Source: Siphonodentalium dalli (taxonomy: Eukaryota; Mollusca; Scaphopoda; Gadilida; Siphonodentaliidae). From it: DNA of 64,000 nucleotides. The position numbers and the translations under genes were made by a program. Numbering within the stretch: the first letter of the stretch is position 1; each line of letters starts with the position of its first letter. Shown here in pieces: positions 22,013 to 34,058 of the stretch. The stretch covers positions 40,836,194 to 40,900,193 of the forward strand of contig CP136069.1 of NCBI GenBank assembly GCA_032622095.1, read 5' to 3'. Under the pieces are notes generated by a model, which saw only the letters and a program-made list of their open reading frames with translations, was not told the origin of the DNA and made no database searches.

Positions 22013-23720
22013 ATGTGGATATCGGCGAATAGCAATCTTATCAATGATAGTGCATATCCGCTCGCCATCCGTGACACAAATGACACCAAATGTGATTTAA
22101 TTCATGGTATATCATTAGAGAAAAACGGGTATGAATTTGGTGGAATTTGGTTTATTAAATCAATTGTTGATGCAACGCTGACTCAAACAACGCCATATTG
22201 CGAAGGTGATTATGTATTCGTTTGGTGGAAATCAGCGACAAAACTATTTCACCATATTTTTTTAATTTCCCCTCCCACCAATAGCATCATTTTAGAAATA
22301 TTTAACCCGCACCATTATCTTCCTTGTAAAAAGTTACCCCTCTTAGAACGCCTTGGTGCCATCTCGATTGTACCGCGTGAAGTTATATATAGAACGCACA
22401 CAGACAGACACAAAGACAGACAGACAGCACGATTTTATTTCTTGTATCATTTGAGAAGAACGTGTCTGAATTTGATGGCAATTGGTACTAAAAATATTTT
22501 GTATCAGTTTTGGTGACCCTCCCGTCCCTATTTCGGACTCAAGCTGCACACACTAAGACTCATTAGAGATTAGAGATGCATATATATGAAATTGGTGTAA
22601 ATTGGCGAGTATACAAATTCGTATCAAACTTAAGTTCCCCATATCTCTCACCCATAGGGCACCAATTTGGTGTATCTAAACCACACGATAAGATTCCTCG
22701 TATCACGGAGAAGAATATGTATCAATCTGGTGGAAATCGGCACTAAACATATAGATATAATTTTTTGTGTCCCTCTCATCTCTATACACCACTGACTCGA
22801 ATGGCCCCACTTGTGACATCCTTAAACCACACAATTACACTCCTGGTATCATGGAGATGATTGTTTATAAGTTTGGTGATACTCTAACTCAAACAGCACC
22901 ACTATGGCGTCTTTAAATCACGATTAGATTCCTCGTATCATGGATAAGAACGTGTATCAATTTGGTGGAAATTGGCGCTAAAAAAAATTGTGCATCAATT
23001 TTGGTGCCCCTGTCCCTTTCAATGCAACCCTGACTCGAATGAGGCCACATTTGACAGATAAAAGCCACACCATTAGACTCCTCATACCATGGGGATGATT
23101 TTGTGGTGGCAATCGGCGACTTATTATCAAATTTAGTGCCCACCCCCTCCCAATCTCTCATCCAAAAAAAACAATTTGGCGTTGTTAAATCGCACAATTA
23201 GATTCCTTGTATCATGAAGAAGAATTTATATCAATTTGGTGGAAATCGGCGCTAAAATTAGTTTTATCAATATTGGTGCCCCTCTCCCCTTCCATTCACC
23301 CCTGACTCAAACGACGCCACTTTTGACATATTTAAACCACACCGATGGATTCTTCATATCATGGGGATGATTATATGTAAGTTTCGTGGCAATCGGCGAC
23401 AGAAAAAAAATCTGCCCCCCCCCCTCCCGGGCACCCCTGACGCGAACGGCGCGACTTTTGCCATATTTAAACCACGCCATTAGATTCCTCATATTATTGG
23501 GATGATTATATATAAGTTTGGTGGCAATCGGCGACAAATTTTTTTTCTGCCCCTCCCCCTTTTCTGCCCCTGACAACAACGGCGTCACTTTAGAAAATTC
23601 TAACCCCGACCATTATCTTTCTCGTAAAAAGCTACTCCTATTAGACCCCTTTGGTATCATCTAGATGGTCCCCTGTGAATTTCTATAGAACACAGACAGA
23701 CAGACAGACAGACATTCGCA
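22013..23720 (+). mobile_element. ~140-bp core-repeat element with (ACAG)n tracts (pearl/HINE-like)
   Basis: Degenerate units share TTTGGTGGCAATCGGCGACA; the clearest copies lie near 22210, 22725, 22963, 23101, 23235, 23380 and 23517, with later spacing of 135-145 bp. Tetranucleotide ACAG/GACA tracts follow a TATAGAAC phrase at about 22390-22430 and 23690-23715. Tandem core repeats plus a tetranucleotide microsatellite are typical of mollusc pearl elements and Helentron-associated elements. The exact ends are not resolved. Open frames such as 22013-22516 are by-products of the repeats. Confidence 0.6.
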
Positions 23721-23939
23721 AATATAGATGTAGAAGATAGATAGATGAGCATGTAAAGGAGTTGTCCGGCACTAACAGGTGACCAAAAACCATCGGGGAT
23801 AGCATAAGAAAACAGTCCCAAGACCATTTATTTCCATTATGGTCCCCATTGGATTCAGGCCACACGAGAGACCGGAACACACCCGTACGCTTCCTACCAT
23901 CACGAACTACTGGTTTTTAAATATATTATGTTATAGTTA

Positions 23940-25610
23940 ACCAATGATATGTAAACGGTCAGTTGAAATTAAAGTTACGATAGATGACAGTGAGCTGAAC
24001 GCCACATATTTTCCACTAGAGTTAAAAAACACTGGAGAGATATATCGGTTAAAATAGGTGAGAGGGTGTCTTGACCTCTGCACCCCCGCGGGACTCAACT
24101 TCACCCCACTAACATCAGTGGGAGTTATTGTCACGACAACTCCACGCCTGCTTACTATTGTGAGTTGGCAACACAGAGGTTAAGAACTGTCCTTATAACA
24201 CATCCAAATAAAAGTCCCCAAATCCAAAATGGCGGCCACAATGGCGGACAAATTTTGAAAAATCACGGAAATTCCCTCATTTTCACATCATTGGGCATTA
24301 TTGTCGAAAAACTACACAGATGCTGACAGTTGAGTTGGAAATACTGAGGTGAAGTAATTACCTTGCATCTGATGAAGGACATTTTTTCCAAATCGAAGAT
24401 GGCGGCCAAAATGGCGTTCGAAATTTGAAAACAAGCTTACATTCCTTTACTTTCTTACTATGGACGTTATTGTTACGCGAATTCTACCCACAATTACATG
24501 TTCATATGAAACATTGATATGAAGTATTCATTTCAATTTGGCCAACTATCACAGTCAAGATGGCTGCCAAACTGGCAGCCAGAAATTGAAAAGAAGTCGA
24601 AATTGTCACATACTAATTTCAACTTTTTGTCATAATATCAATATGTATGGATTGGACGAACGGTACATAAGTCATATATTAGTTCCAACATAGGTCGACG
24701 CCTTTTGGGAGGATAAAAACCCACAATAATCGCGGTGTGGCATTTCGAAATCCATTCTCCACTAAGCGCCCATAATGGCCGTAACCGTATATGGGTGCGC
24801 CGAATAGTCATATTATTAAGAATCAAAACAACAGTACCTGAGGTTATTCTGAATTGCCACATTCAGCATTATCTGGACCAGCATCAATCTCTTCGTCACA
24901 TTAATCTATCTCGCTCACAACAACACAGTTTTCTACACTTCTTGGTAGAAGGGTCCCACTAATGGGAATGTTTCAACCAACACATATACCGGTGTCAAGC
25001 TCACGTGTTTGTCTCGAAAGCTGGGAATTCTTATCCTTATTCTTGGCGAGCTTCATTCGTGGTAGCTTATGGTATAATTCAGATTCTACATATGGGATCT
25101 GAGCGTCATCTTGCGTGATAAACTAGAAAGGAGTGCGGTCGATGCGTATACTAGCTTTCAGAAGGACCTCTCTATCTGCGTATTTTTAAAGATTTGTTTA
25201 CCTAATGTGGATAACAAAATGTACATCTGGTGATCTTCCCATCCAGCCACTTCTCAATATATGGTTCATGAATTCACATATTCACGTACTTGACCATTAT
25301 CATAAGAACCGTCATGGTGGCGTCCAGCAATCGTCTCACCGTACAGATCTTAGCAGATAATAACAATACACGCGGTGCTAGTTTGTGGGCATGTGTCATG
25401 ATAGTGGAAATGAAATTGGACCATGGCTGCACCGCCCCTTCTTTGGGTATGTTTCAGATTCAGACATGATCTCATGTGGCTTTGCTTTCCTTGTATGCTA
25501 AGATTGTATCTTCCAATCCGTTTGGAAGCCGTTCTTAATCAACTGGACCAGGCGTGTACTATTGGCTACTACTATCTAAGCCCCACCCAGACTGGGATGT
25601 AGTCTTAAGG
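23940..25610 (+). repeat. Left arm of a large diverged inverted repeat
   Basis: This arm matches 26075-29495 in inverted orientation; for example, the segment near 25505-25560 matches 26118-26170 and the one near 24730-24880 matches 26845-26985. The outer part holds ~190-bp sub-repeats, each with an AAGATGGCGGCCAAAATGGC-like motif (24230, 24395, 24555). Open frames here are not recognised as genes. Confidence 0.8.
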
Positions 25611-26070
25611 ACGATACATTTGATAGTTGATATGTCATACTCACGCTGTGTGGTGGTCGGTTTGGTTCAAGAAAGTACAATGCCATCAACACAAGGGTAA
25701 AATGTTCAACGCAAAGAACATATAGAGGAATGTTACTTTGATGAGATCTTACATTCAGTTTAACCTACGTTGGGTACACCAAGTGATTTATTGGTAACAT
25801 CACCATTCAAAACCATTGCCATGCATGAGACATAGTAACTACTATATTCTAAAGTTATGTAATATAAAGCTATATGATCATAAAGGTCAATTTCACCAAC
25901 GTCCACATCCATTGCCGTCGAGACTATAAATTGTTCTTTAAACACACAGTGAAATAAATGCACCATAGTTCCTGACATTTTCTTGAATAATACCGCCCAC
26001 ATACTGACACTAACCCTGATAGAGGATAACAACAACTCATACCTTCATTCCATAAAGACATTATCCTTTA
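25611..26070. other. Spacer between inverted arms
   Basis: A ~460-bp non-repeated centre. A minus-strand frame at 25760-26035 has no recognised homology and no clear coding evidence. Confidence 0.5.
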
Positions 26071-27468
26071 GCCCATCCGACTGTTCTGGGGAGGCTAGGA
26101 TAGTATTATCCAGACAAAATTATACGTCTGGTCAAGTTGATTCAGAACGGCCTTGAAACGGATGTGGAAATACAATCTTACCACACCAAAAACACCAACA
26201 CGCATGACATTCTATGTCTGAAACATGCACCTGGTGTAGGGGTGTATACCGTGGCCCATTTCAATCCCACTGTCATGGTGCATGTCCACAAACTAGCACC
26301 GCGAGTAATGTTCTTCTCTGCTGGGAGCTATTCGACGAGACGACTGCGGGACGTCACACCGTTAGCTTTGGATCATGGTCAAGAAGTGTGGGTAGTCGGT
26401 ACATTATGGTCTTCTCCTTAGCAGATAGGCATCTGTCCAAGGGAATGAGACAGCTAGCTACCTTCGAAACACTTCCGAAGTTGTCCACGTATGCCAATAC
26501 ATTCGCTAAGTTTCTGGGTTGAACCATCTATTGAGAAGTGACTATAATTATAGTTAACTGAAAAGTTCGCCAGGTGTACATGTCGTTATACCCATGGGGT
26601 ATAAGAAAGACATACATAGAGATGACCTTCCGTAAGCTTGTATACTTATCGACCGTATGCCTTTATAGTTTAAGATGACGAACAAATCCCATATTTATCA
26701 AGTATTTAAAATCTTAAGCTAGACACCGAAAAATTAATTGTTTGAAACGTTATGATTAGAGGGACCCTTCTCACAGGAAGTGTTGAATACTTTGTCGGTG
26801 TGAGCGACCTAGATTTATCAGGCAAAGAAATGGAAACTGGTCCAGATCATTAAGGACGTGGCAAATCAGAATCTGTTATCAGATAATTGTTCTAATATGG
26901 CTATTCGGCGCACCTACGGTTATGGCCATTATCGGCGCGATTATCGAATGGATTTCGAAATGCCACATCGCGATATTAATTATGGGTTTTCGTACTTCCA
27001 GAAGGATACGAGCAATGTTATGCGTTATGATACGTTTTAAGTTGAACTAATAGATGGTTTGTGTTCAGTTTCGTCCATAGATATCGATATTATGACACAA
27101 AGTTGAAATTTGTATGTGAAAATATCGATTTCTTTTCAATTTCTGGCCTCCAGTTTAGTTGCCATCTTGACCTTGAGTAGCAATTGCCAAACCCAAATGA
27201 TTACTTCATATCAATATTCCATATAAACATGTAATGGTAGGTAGAATTCGCGAAACAATAACGCCCACCGTAAGAAAGTAAAGGAATGCAGGCTTGTTTT
27301 CAAATATCGGTCGCCACTTTGGCCGCCATCTTAGATTTGGAAAACCATTTCTTTCATGGGATGTAAGATGATGGACCTATCCGTGCGTCCCGCCCACCTG
27401 TAGTCTGCATGGTTACTGTTACTACGCATCACAAGCCATCTCAATTTCGCTATATCTTCAGTGCTGAA

Positions 27469-27757
27469 ATGGCTTCCGATGAGAACGGATCTTGTGTTTC
27501 AAGTTCGCTTTTAAATGTTCCAGACGATATCAATGTTTGTTATTTATCCGACATTGATAAATTATCAAAAAGGGCACAAGAAAATGGGCTTAATTATTAT
27601 ACCCAGGGATATATTCATGACATTAGAACGAGTGAAGTTGGGTTGACTCGAAGTGTTATAGGTCGATGGCAAAGTCACAACCACCACACCGAATACATAT
27701 AGAAATATGCGTCATCACAGAGACAATTATCGAATCGATGTGATCCTGCAAAGCCGG
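27469..27757 (+). pseudogene. SWIM zinc-finger protein, exon 1 (broken)
   Basis: From an ATG in good context (27469) the frame gives MASDENGSC.., then KLSKRAQENGLNYYTQGYIHDIRTSEV. After a frameshift it continues as SMAKSQPPHRIHIE.. to SCKAG, where a GTAAGT donor follows at 27758. These phrases are those of invertebrate transposon-type proteins with a SWIM finger, which I recall as often also carrying a YqaJ nuclease. The first finger Cys codon reads TGA, so the CxC of the SWIM motif is destroyed. The exon ends in phase 2, matching the acceptor at 28279. Family assignment is from recalled family style, not a search. Confidence 0.65.
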
Positions 27758-28278
27758 GTAAGTTTTTCCTTTTATCTTTCTGAATTTTAGATATATGGAA
27801 TATATCCTCGTAATTTACGGTTTTGACGAATATAGGCAACATAATCTCAAAATCAACTTGACCTGTCATATTTCATTTACTATACATGTAATATTATTTC
27901 TAATCAGTCACACGCCATCTAGTTTCACTTGACAAAATCATGTTAATCGTTGCCATATTTGTTTTGTTGTTTTTTCTAAATAAAATGGATAATATTCGTG
28001 TTAAATTGGTGCTCCCAGTATTTTCGAATGATTTGGTCCGTCCAGGGTCCCATACATGTACGCTACATGTGTAAATGTAGTTAATGAACAACGCAATAGA
28101 CAAATTTAACATGCATTGATGATTTTTTTGAATAATATTAGTGCACGTGCAAGTATTTCCGAAAAGTATGGAACTAATACTCACATGAACATGTCCTCCT
28201 ATTATTGGTAAAAGTTATCCTTATTTATTTTGTTATTACAGAATGTTACAGTGGATATCTCTGTCTCTTTTATTTTAG
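27758..28278 (+). other. Intron of the SWIM-finger pseudogene
   Basis: 521 bp bounded by GTAAGT and TTTTATTTTAG. The phases of the two exons agree (2 then 1). The interior is AT-rich with nothing else recognised. Confidence 0.6.
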
Positions 28279-28445
28279 GTTAGTTGGAATGTGCTCTCAT
28301 GTTATTGGATTGATAAAACACTTCAGGGTTTGAAGTTACACAACATTTCATCTGCTCCCGAACATCTTAGTTGCACAAGTGTTCCTCAATAATGGCATGT
28401 CCCACGACAAACGAAAATACAACCAGTTTATTCAAGTATCATTAA
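28279..28445 (+). pseudogene. SWIM zinc-finger protein, exon 2 (broken)
   Basis: After the acceptor the frame reads LVGMCSHVIGL, completing the CxH half of the SWIM motif begun by SCKAG in exon 1. A frame change follows, then LQGLKLHN..SCTSVPQ, an in-frame TAA, and WHVPRQTKIQPV. The order and spacing resemble the linker downstream of the finger in SWIM/YqaJ proteins. The downstream nuclease region is absent from this element. Confidence 0.65.
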
Positions 28446-29495
28446 TGACCCATTTGTTGTCATTGTTCAATTTTTTTACCAGTGATTAGTATTTACGCAA
28501 GCAGCCAAGCACACTGTGAAATTAATAGTATCACACTTCCTGTCATCACCTTTATCATACCGACAAAGCATTGTGAAACAACATACCCCATTCAGTATAG
28601 GAAGTGTGAACATTTAAGGGGCTGTTAGTATTTAGTAATCGAAATTGGGGCGGTCCCTACGGATAGGTCCATTACTTCACCACAGTATTTCCAACTCAGC
28701 TGTAACCATGGGTGGAGTTGTCTCGACAATAATGCCCAATGATGTGAATATGAGGGATTTTTTGTGATTTTTCTAAATCTTTCCGCCATTGTGGACGCCA
28801 TTTTGGATTTGGAGGACTTTTATTTGGATGCAATATAAGGACAGTTCTTCAACTCAGTGTTCCCAACGCACAATAGTAAGCAGGTGTGGAGTTGCCATGA
28901 CAATAACTCTCACTGATGTTAAAATCAGGGATTTTCGGCGATTTTTCTATTTCTGGTGGCCACTTTGGCCGCCATCTTGGATTTGGGTGAATATTCCTCA
29001 ACTCAGGTATAAGAGGAATCCTAGCTCGAGTATCTCCTTGCACGTATATACGCATGGGTTTTGTTATGATAGCAATAACATTCATTGATTCGAAACAGTC
29101 ATTGCGTTATTTGCGTCAATTTGGCTTTGACCGGATTATATCGGCATTTGGGAAATCGTGACATCGGACAAAAATGTCCGGTAAGGAATGTATATTATGG
29201 TCCCTTTGTATTCGCCAATGATTCTTCTAAACGATAAATTTATAAAATCGCGTCAAGATGCCAATATTTTCCCACAGAGACAAACGAAAGGTGGTGAAAT
29301 GTCCGAAAAATTGCAAATTTTCACATTTCGGCGGCCAACTTGGCCGCCATATTGGATTTTTGTGGCGGATTTTTCTCGTTAACAACCGAAAAAATTTAGA
29401 GGAGACATTAAGAAAGAAAATTAGTGGCGTGAAGTTGAGTCCTGTGGGGTACAGAGGTCTACCAATATATCCTGGACTAAAAGACCACATCTAGT

Positions 29496-29888
29496 TTAAC
29501 CAAGCATTAAAGTCAACGCATATGCAATAAACGTTGAATCACTATCTGAATTAAATGATAAAGTGAATGGAAATGTTATACGGCGAAAATAACGTCGAAA
29601 CTTATAAAGAAAACTCATGTTAATGATATGCTTATGTATATTTAAACAGTAACATTTGCTGTCCAGTCACTTGGATATATAATGACTCAGTCACTGACTA
29701 TGCGGTAGACTTTGTTGACTGACAATTATGTCTTTGAAGTAGACATTTTGGAATTGGAATTTACCAATAATTAAAGTTAAATCCCTAGTAATATAACAAG
29801 TCAGAAGTTTGGGACCCCTCCAGAAATTTGGTCAATCCTCAATGAGAGTGTACCAAAAATGTCACACCATCAATCTGTGGACACATAT
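29496..29888. other. AT-rich DNA, nothing recognised
   Basis: A short stretch between the large inverted repeat and the piggyBac-like MITE; no coding or repeat signal is visible. Confidence 0.5.
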
Positions 29889-29892
29889 TTAA

Positions 29893-30365
29893 CCCTTTCA
29901 GTGCCAAGTCCGATTTTTGTATCAACCCATATACCCTGTGCCAATGCATTATCTTATATATGCGAGTCGACCTCGCATATATAAGAGAATGCATTGGCCT
30001 AACAATTTTTCATCATTTGTTATTATTTTTTACAATTTTAATAATTTTTTCTCCTATTCTTTAACTCTTTCAGTGCAAGACTTATTTTGTACGTTTAGTG
30101 CCAGGGAATCTTACGTTTTTCATGGGCATAAAAATTATTACTATGAATACATGGTGATAGTTTTGAGTTATAACATCCCCTAAGGTTTTATCCAGTTTGT
30201 TTTTAAATTCGCTATAGCATGCTTAAGCATACCCAACAAAAATTAAACCCAAAAACAAATAATTCTAAAAAGATTTTTATTTTTTTAGGGCTGATTTTTA
30301 CCGGCCCTGGCACTCTACATACCGTAAATTAGGGCCGATGAGATCGGCTCCTTGCACTGAAAGGG
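29893..30365. mobile_element. 473-bp piggyBac-like MITE
   Basis: TTAA at 29889-29892 and 30366-30369 flanks inverted CCCTTTCAGTGCMAAG ends. An internal TTAACTCTTTCAGTGCAAG near 30061 repeats the terminal motif. A hairpin (TTATATATGCGAGTCGACC..) lies at 29940-29997. The TTAA target and CCCTTT start fit piggyBac. No transposase is encoded. Confidence 0.88.
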
Positions 30366-30389
30366 TTAAACAAATATATACCTACATTT

Positions 30390-30743
30390 AGAGTTAAGTA
30401 GTATAAGTACACCATTTCATGTCCAACGCATATTAGGATAAATACTTTACAACTGCAAATTTTAGATATGTAGTACTAAATGTTATGTAAATTCTGAATA
30501 AAAAGTATAGAAAGGCACATTCTTTACTACTATTTGCAAAATGTCAAATTAGGTCATCATTTTAAAATTTGGTCTTGTCTTGGCCTGCAGTAGTGCATGT
30601 TCATAGCATATGGCTTAAAAGATTGTACATATCTAGTGGAAACTTGAAAACTTTTGTGGCTCAAACAAGGAATTGAGACTATTGGTCTGTTTTACATTTC
30701 TATTATATAGCTTCAATCAGGAATCAGTATTTAGCACTGTTAA
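30390..30743 (+). repeat. Host repeat, left part of the interrupted copy
   Basis: From about 30655 to the TTAA at 30740-30743 this matches 37963-38064 (GTGGCTCAAACAAGGAATT..CAGTATTT.GCACTG). It is the left flank of the 6.9-kb transposon. Confidence 0.85.
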
Positions 30744-30771
30744 GGACTTTGCTAACCCAATTTGGACAAAA

Positions 30772-31952
30772 ATAAACAGTCAAAAAAACTCATGCAAACT
30801 TATTTCAAACACAAGAATTGACTTTCAAACTGATCTATGAACATGTTTGACATGCTGACGCCATATGTAACCTTACCTCCCAGTAAAACTATGCTTTTAT
30901 TCAGGGTTAAATTATGCAAAATTTATAACCCAAAATCTAGAAAATGGCACAACAACTAAATTCATCATGGACACAGAAATATGTAAAAAATATGTCTTCT
31001 GTGATGAACAATGAAGAAATCTTACGCATCTGTTGATTGGCCGAAATCGCACAATGTCGAAATCGGACTTGGTTTCCCAAGAGCGAGTGCATTTACAACA
31101 AAGTTAGGTAAATCTACCGCGTTAACAACTAATTTCGAAGTGTATGAACAGCGATCATGTAGATGCGCAAATTTATATATTGACCGAATGAAGTGTAACT
31201 CGGGGGCAACACTTACTAATCTGTTCCAAGAGTGAGATCTTCAATTAGACGCATGAATATGTAAGATTATTTTAGTAAATTTCGATGGCGCAGCACAAAC
31301 GTGTGATAAAGAAAAAAATCGCCGCTGTTTCCGAATTTCATGGAACTTTAATCTCGATTTTAAGTCAGCAATAGACAGAAGCGTGATTTTACATATTTCT
31401 ATCATTATCTCACAACAATAGTGCTTATAAGTAAAATATATATATATACTACAAACGTGGAACTCTATTGAATCAGACAGTGCAAAAGATCGCTACGCGG
31501 AGAACTGGTTTCTGGAATTGTCTTCGAAGTTCATGGCCAGAATGTCTTCCAATGAGATTCTAAATATACCGTTTGAGCGATTGCAGATGTTTTGCACGTG
31601 ATATATGCACTGAGACATGTTGAAAATGCACATCCGATTATTATTCCTGATCGCTAATTGATTTAAGAAAAAAAAGTGAGTAACTTGACCGTTACAATTT
31701 CAGCACGTGTTTGTATCTTGTTGTTTATGTTGTCAGGTCAGATATAATATTGTTTTATTACTAAAAATGTATTTTGTTAGTGTTAGTCGTTCAGTTGTGA
31801 TTTGTTTATCCACGAAATTAGGACAGGTAGGTTTAGAACATTTAAAAATATATATATAAGTAGAATAGAACGAACATCCAGCGTGTTGGCACGAATTAAG
31901 GATACCCACATCAAATACAAATACCCACATCAGATACAAATATTCTCGATAA
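30772..31952. other. 5' non-coding part of the 6.9-kb transposon
   Basis: AT-rich, with no recognised coding. A 19-bp tandem duplication (ACCCACATCAAATACAAAT) lies at about 31905-31940, just before the first recognisable coding sequence. A TAA at 31950-31952 immediately precedes the transposase frame. Confidence 0.5.
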
Positions 31953-34058
31953 GGAAAGTTTGGTCGCAAAAGTGGTCGATTCAAGAAGACTGTAGTTAGA
32001 TCAACAGTTCCATCAAACCATAAATCAGTTCATAAGTCCCACAATCAAATGAATTATACTATGACTAACTTGGGTCAGGATGCACTAAAGTTCCGTATAT
32101 ACCGTGATGTTGATGATGATATGCAGGTTGTGACCGACCGGAATGTTTATCATGTGAAAAAGACTGTTGACAATGACCAGAAGGTTACATTGATTCTTCA
32201 GAAGAAAAAAGTCATTGCATTAGAATTTTACCGTGTTATTGACCTATCCAATCTCAATGTCCACATAAATAATATTGTCATACATATAGCTGAGTGTCGT
32301 GCTGCATTGTCCAGAATTGCTTCGAACAAACAACCATACCAGCTAATAACAGAATCTAAACGTTATGTCTTGGTCTCCATTCTATTAGCAAGATGCAATG
32401 GCTGTCTGCAGAGCTTTTACTTTCATTCAAGCAAAACAACTTATTTCCATCCAAAATAAAATCTTCTATGATGTTAATCCCAGGGCCGTTTGGGGGCAAA
32501 TTGTGACAGGAGGCGGTGCCAGTTGTCTCAATGAGCTTGCTGCAACTTTCGACATGCCAGGTACGAGCAGATCGACAGTCACCAAGATAGAGGCTGTTTG
32601 GAGTAAGACATCTCACAAAAATTCTTACAATGCGGCTGCCATCATCATAGGTGCTGCCACTAAGAAGATTATGTACATGGGCATCCGTAACAAAAGCTGT
32701 TCCATATGTATTAAACACGAAAATCGCAATACCAATAGTCCTGATCATGAGTGCTATCTAAATCATACCATTAGCAGTAAATAGATGGAAGCAGACATAA
32801 TTGTTGAGGGATTTCTTGCTGCGGAAAAGATGCACAGCGTTCGCTTCAAATGGATGGTTGGCGAAGGCGATAGTTCTGTCTATGCAAGAATTCAAGAAGA
32901 GGTTCCAATCTTGGGAGTAAAAGTTGTGAAGTTTGAATGCGCTAACCACATAACAAAATGTTTACGTACCAGGTTAGAACAGCTAGCAGAAGACAATCCC
33001 CATTATAAAGGGAAGAATAATCTGACGAACGTGAAAAGAGTGAAGATGGTATCAGGCGTCAGATCACCTATCAAATTCAGATGTGATCATCCAGCCACTG
33101 ATGCTGCAACTACAATAATAATGCTTCAAAATAACATCCTGAATTCAGCTGCTCATGTTTTTTGGGATTCATGATAAGTGCTCAGACTTCTGCAAGGCAA
33201 AGGCAAAAGAACAAAAATAGATTGATTCAACTCCATCATGTAACTTATCTAACAATGAACAGTGTCAGCAGGAAAATAAAGCAGGTTGTTAGTGACACTG
33301 AACAGGTAGAAGACCAGGAAATTTTGAAGGAGCTATAAGATTATTGGACAGACTGGATGTCACCAACATAACTAACTGAAGTGAGATCCCTTGATGCTGA
33401 ACCTTGTGATATTGATCCATCACTCCATAATGACATCCGTTTCCATCTTAACCGAGTAGCTGAAAAGGCAGACAAACTGATAGGAAATGCGACAACCAAC
33501 CTCGCGGAAAGTTGGATGAATATGCGTATGAAATTTGATGGTGGAAAGGTAATAAATCGCTGTAATAGAGGCTCATGGAATTTAGGCTGCTATGGCGCGC
33601 TTCTGCGAACGAACATGGGACCAAATTGGGCACATATTGCATGGGAACAGGCTACAGGTACTAGATCCGGGAGAGCCTTCAAAGATGAATACTCTAAGAG
33701 GAGAAAGATTATCAAACAGGCAGCAGTGTACCAGAAGAAGAAAAACTATAAAGTGAAGCGGTGGAAAAGAAAGATAAGAGCACTGAAAACCAACATGACT
33801 AAGAAGGCTAGGCTGGAATATGGTCCTGAATCAATCCAGGTATCCAACGATTTCACACCAGAACAAATACAAGATAAGATCAAATGGTACTATGAGAAAG
33901 AGATAAATGTGTCCGAAATTTTTTTAAAGCATGTAGAAGAACAAACAGTGGAGCAGTCATTGTCCGGTTATTGGTTAGCTGATAGAAAGAAGAGAATAAC
34001 GGCATTAAATATCAGGTATCGGCAAGCGTCGAACTACCATCCCTGTGAAGAAACTTGT
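31953..34058 (+). pseudogene. Mutator-like (DDE-type) transposase of the TTAA transposon, broken
   Basis: The recognisable order is a basic start GKFGRKSGRFKK; ITESKRYVLVSILLARCNGC (32342-32400); then in another frame FYDVNPRAVWGQIVTGGGAS..LNE (32465-32535); AAIIIGAATKK with CSIC (32637-32712); a TAG at 32782 before MEADIIVEGF; VGEGDSSVYARI (32858-32895); and KFECANHITKCLRTRLE (32929-32985). The C-terminal part at 33381-34058 includes NATTNLAESWMNMRMKFDGG and NRCNRGSW. This is the pattern of the Mutator-like transposase domain common in molluscs. Lesions are a frameshift near 32456, a probable ~60-codon deletion near 32600, the TAG at 32782, TGA near 33172, and a frameshift near 34035. A GDGDS-like site reads GEGDS. 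It cannot make an active transposase. Confidence 0.8.

Larger units (their letters stand above)
27373..28670. mobile_element. 1.3-kb TIR element carrying a SWIM-finger gene fragment
   Basis: The termini are inverted GGACCTATCCGT (perfect 12 bp at 27373-27384 and 28659-28670), with weaker similarity out to about 23 bp (..CCCGCCC). The flanks show an AT dinucleotide duplicated on each side. The pre-insertion sequence is preserved in the opposite arm of the surrounding inverted repeat, which confirms the borders. A further short inverted pair (TCACACTTCCT/AGGAAGTGTGA) lies near the right end. Inside are two exons of a SWIM-type zinc-finger protein, both broken. The element seems to be a deletion derivative of a longer transposon. 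The superfamily is undetermined. Confidence 0.8.
26071..29495 (-). repeat. Right arm of the diverged inverted repeat, interrupted
   Basis: Inverted counterpart of 23940-25610 with additional GGCCGCCATCTTGGAT-type units (27160, 27310, 28785, 28970, 29335). It is interrupted by the 27373-28670 element; joining the flanks after removing one AT gives a 21-base stretch equal in length to the uninterrupted left arm near 24352-24372. Confidence 0.8.

Noticed and set aside
25760-26421. Open frames in and beside the centre of the 24-29 kb inverted repeat
   Set aside because: No family recognised, and the homologous opposite arm does not keep the corresponding frame.
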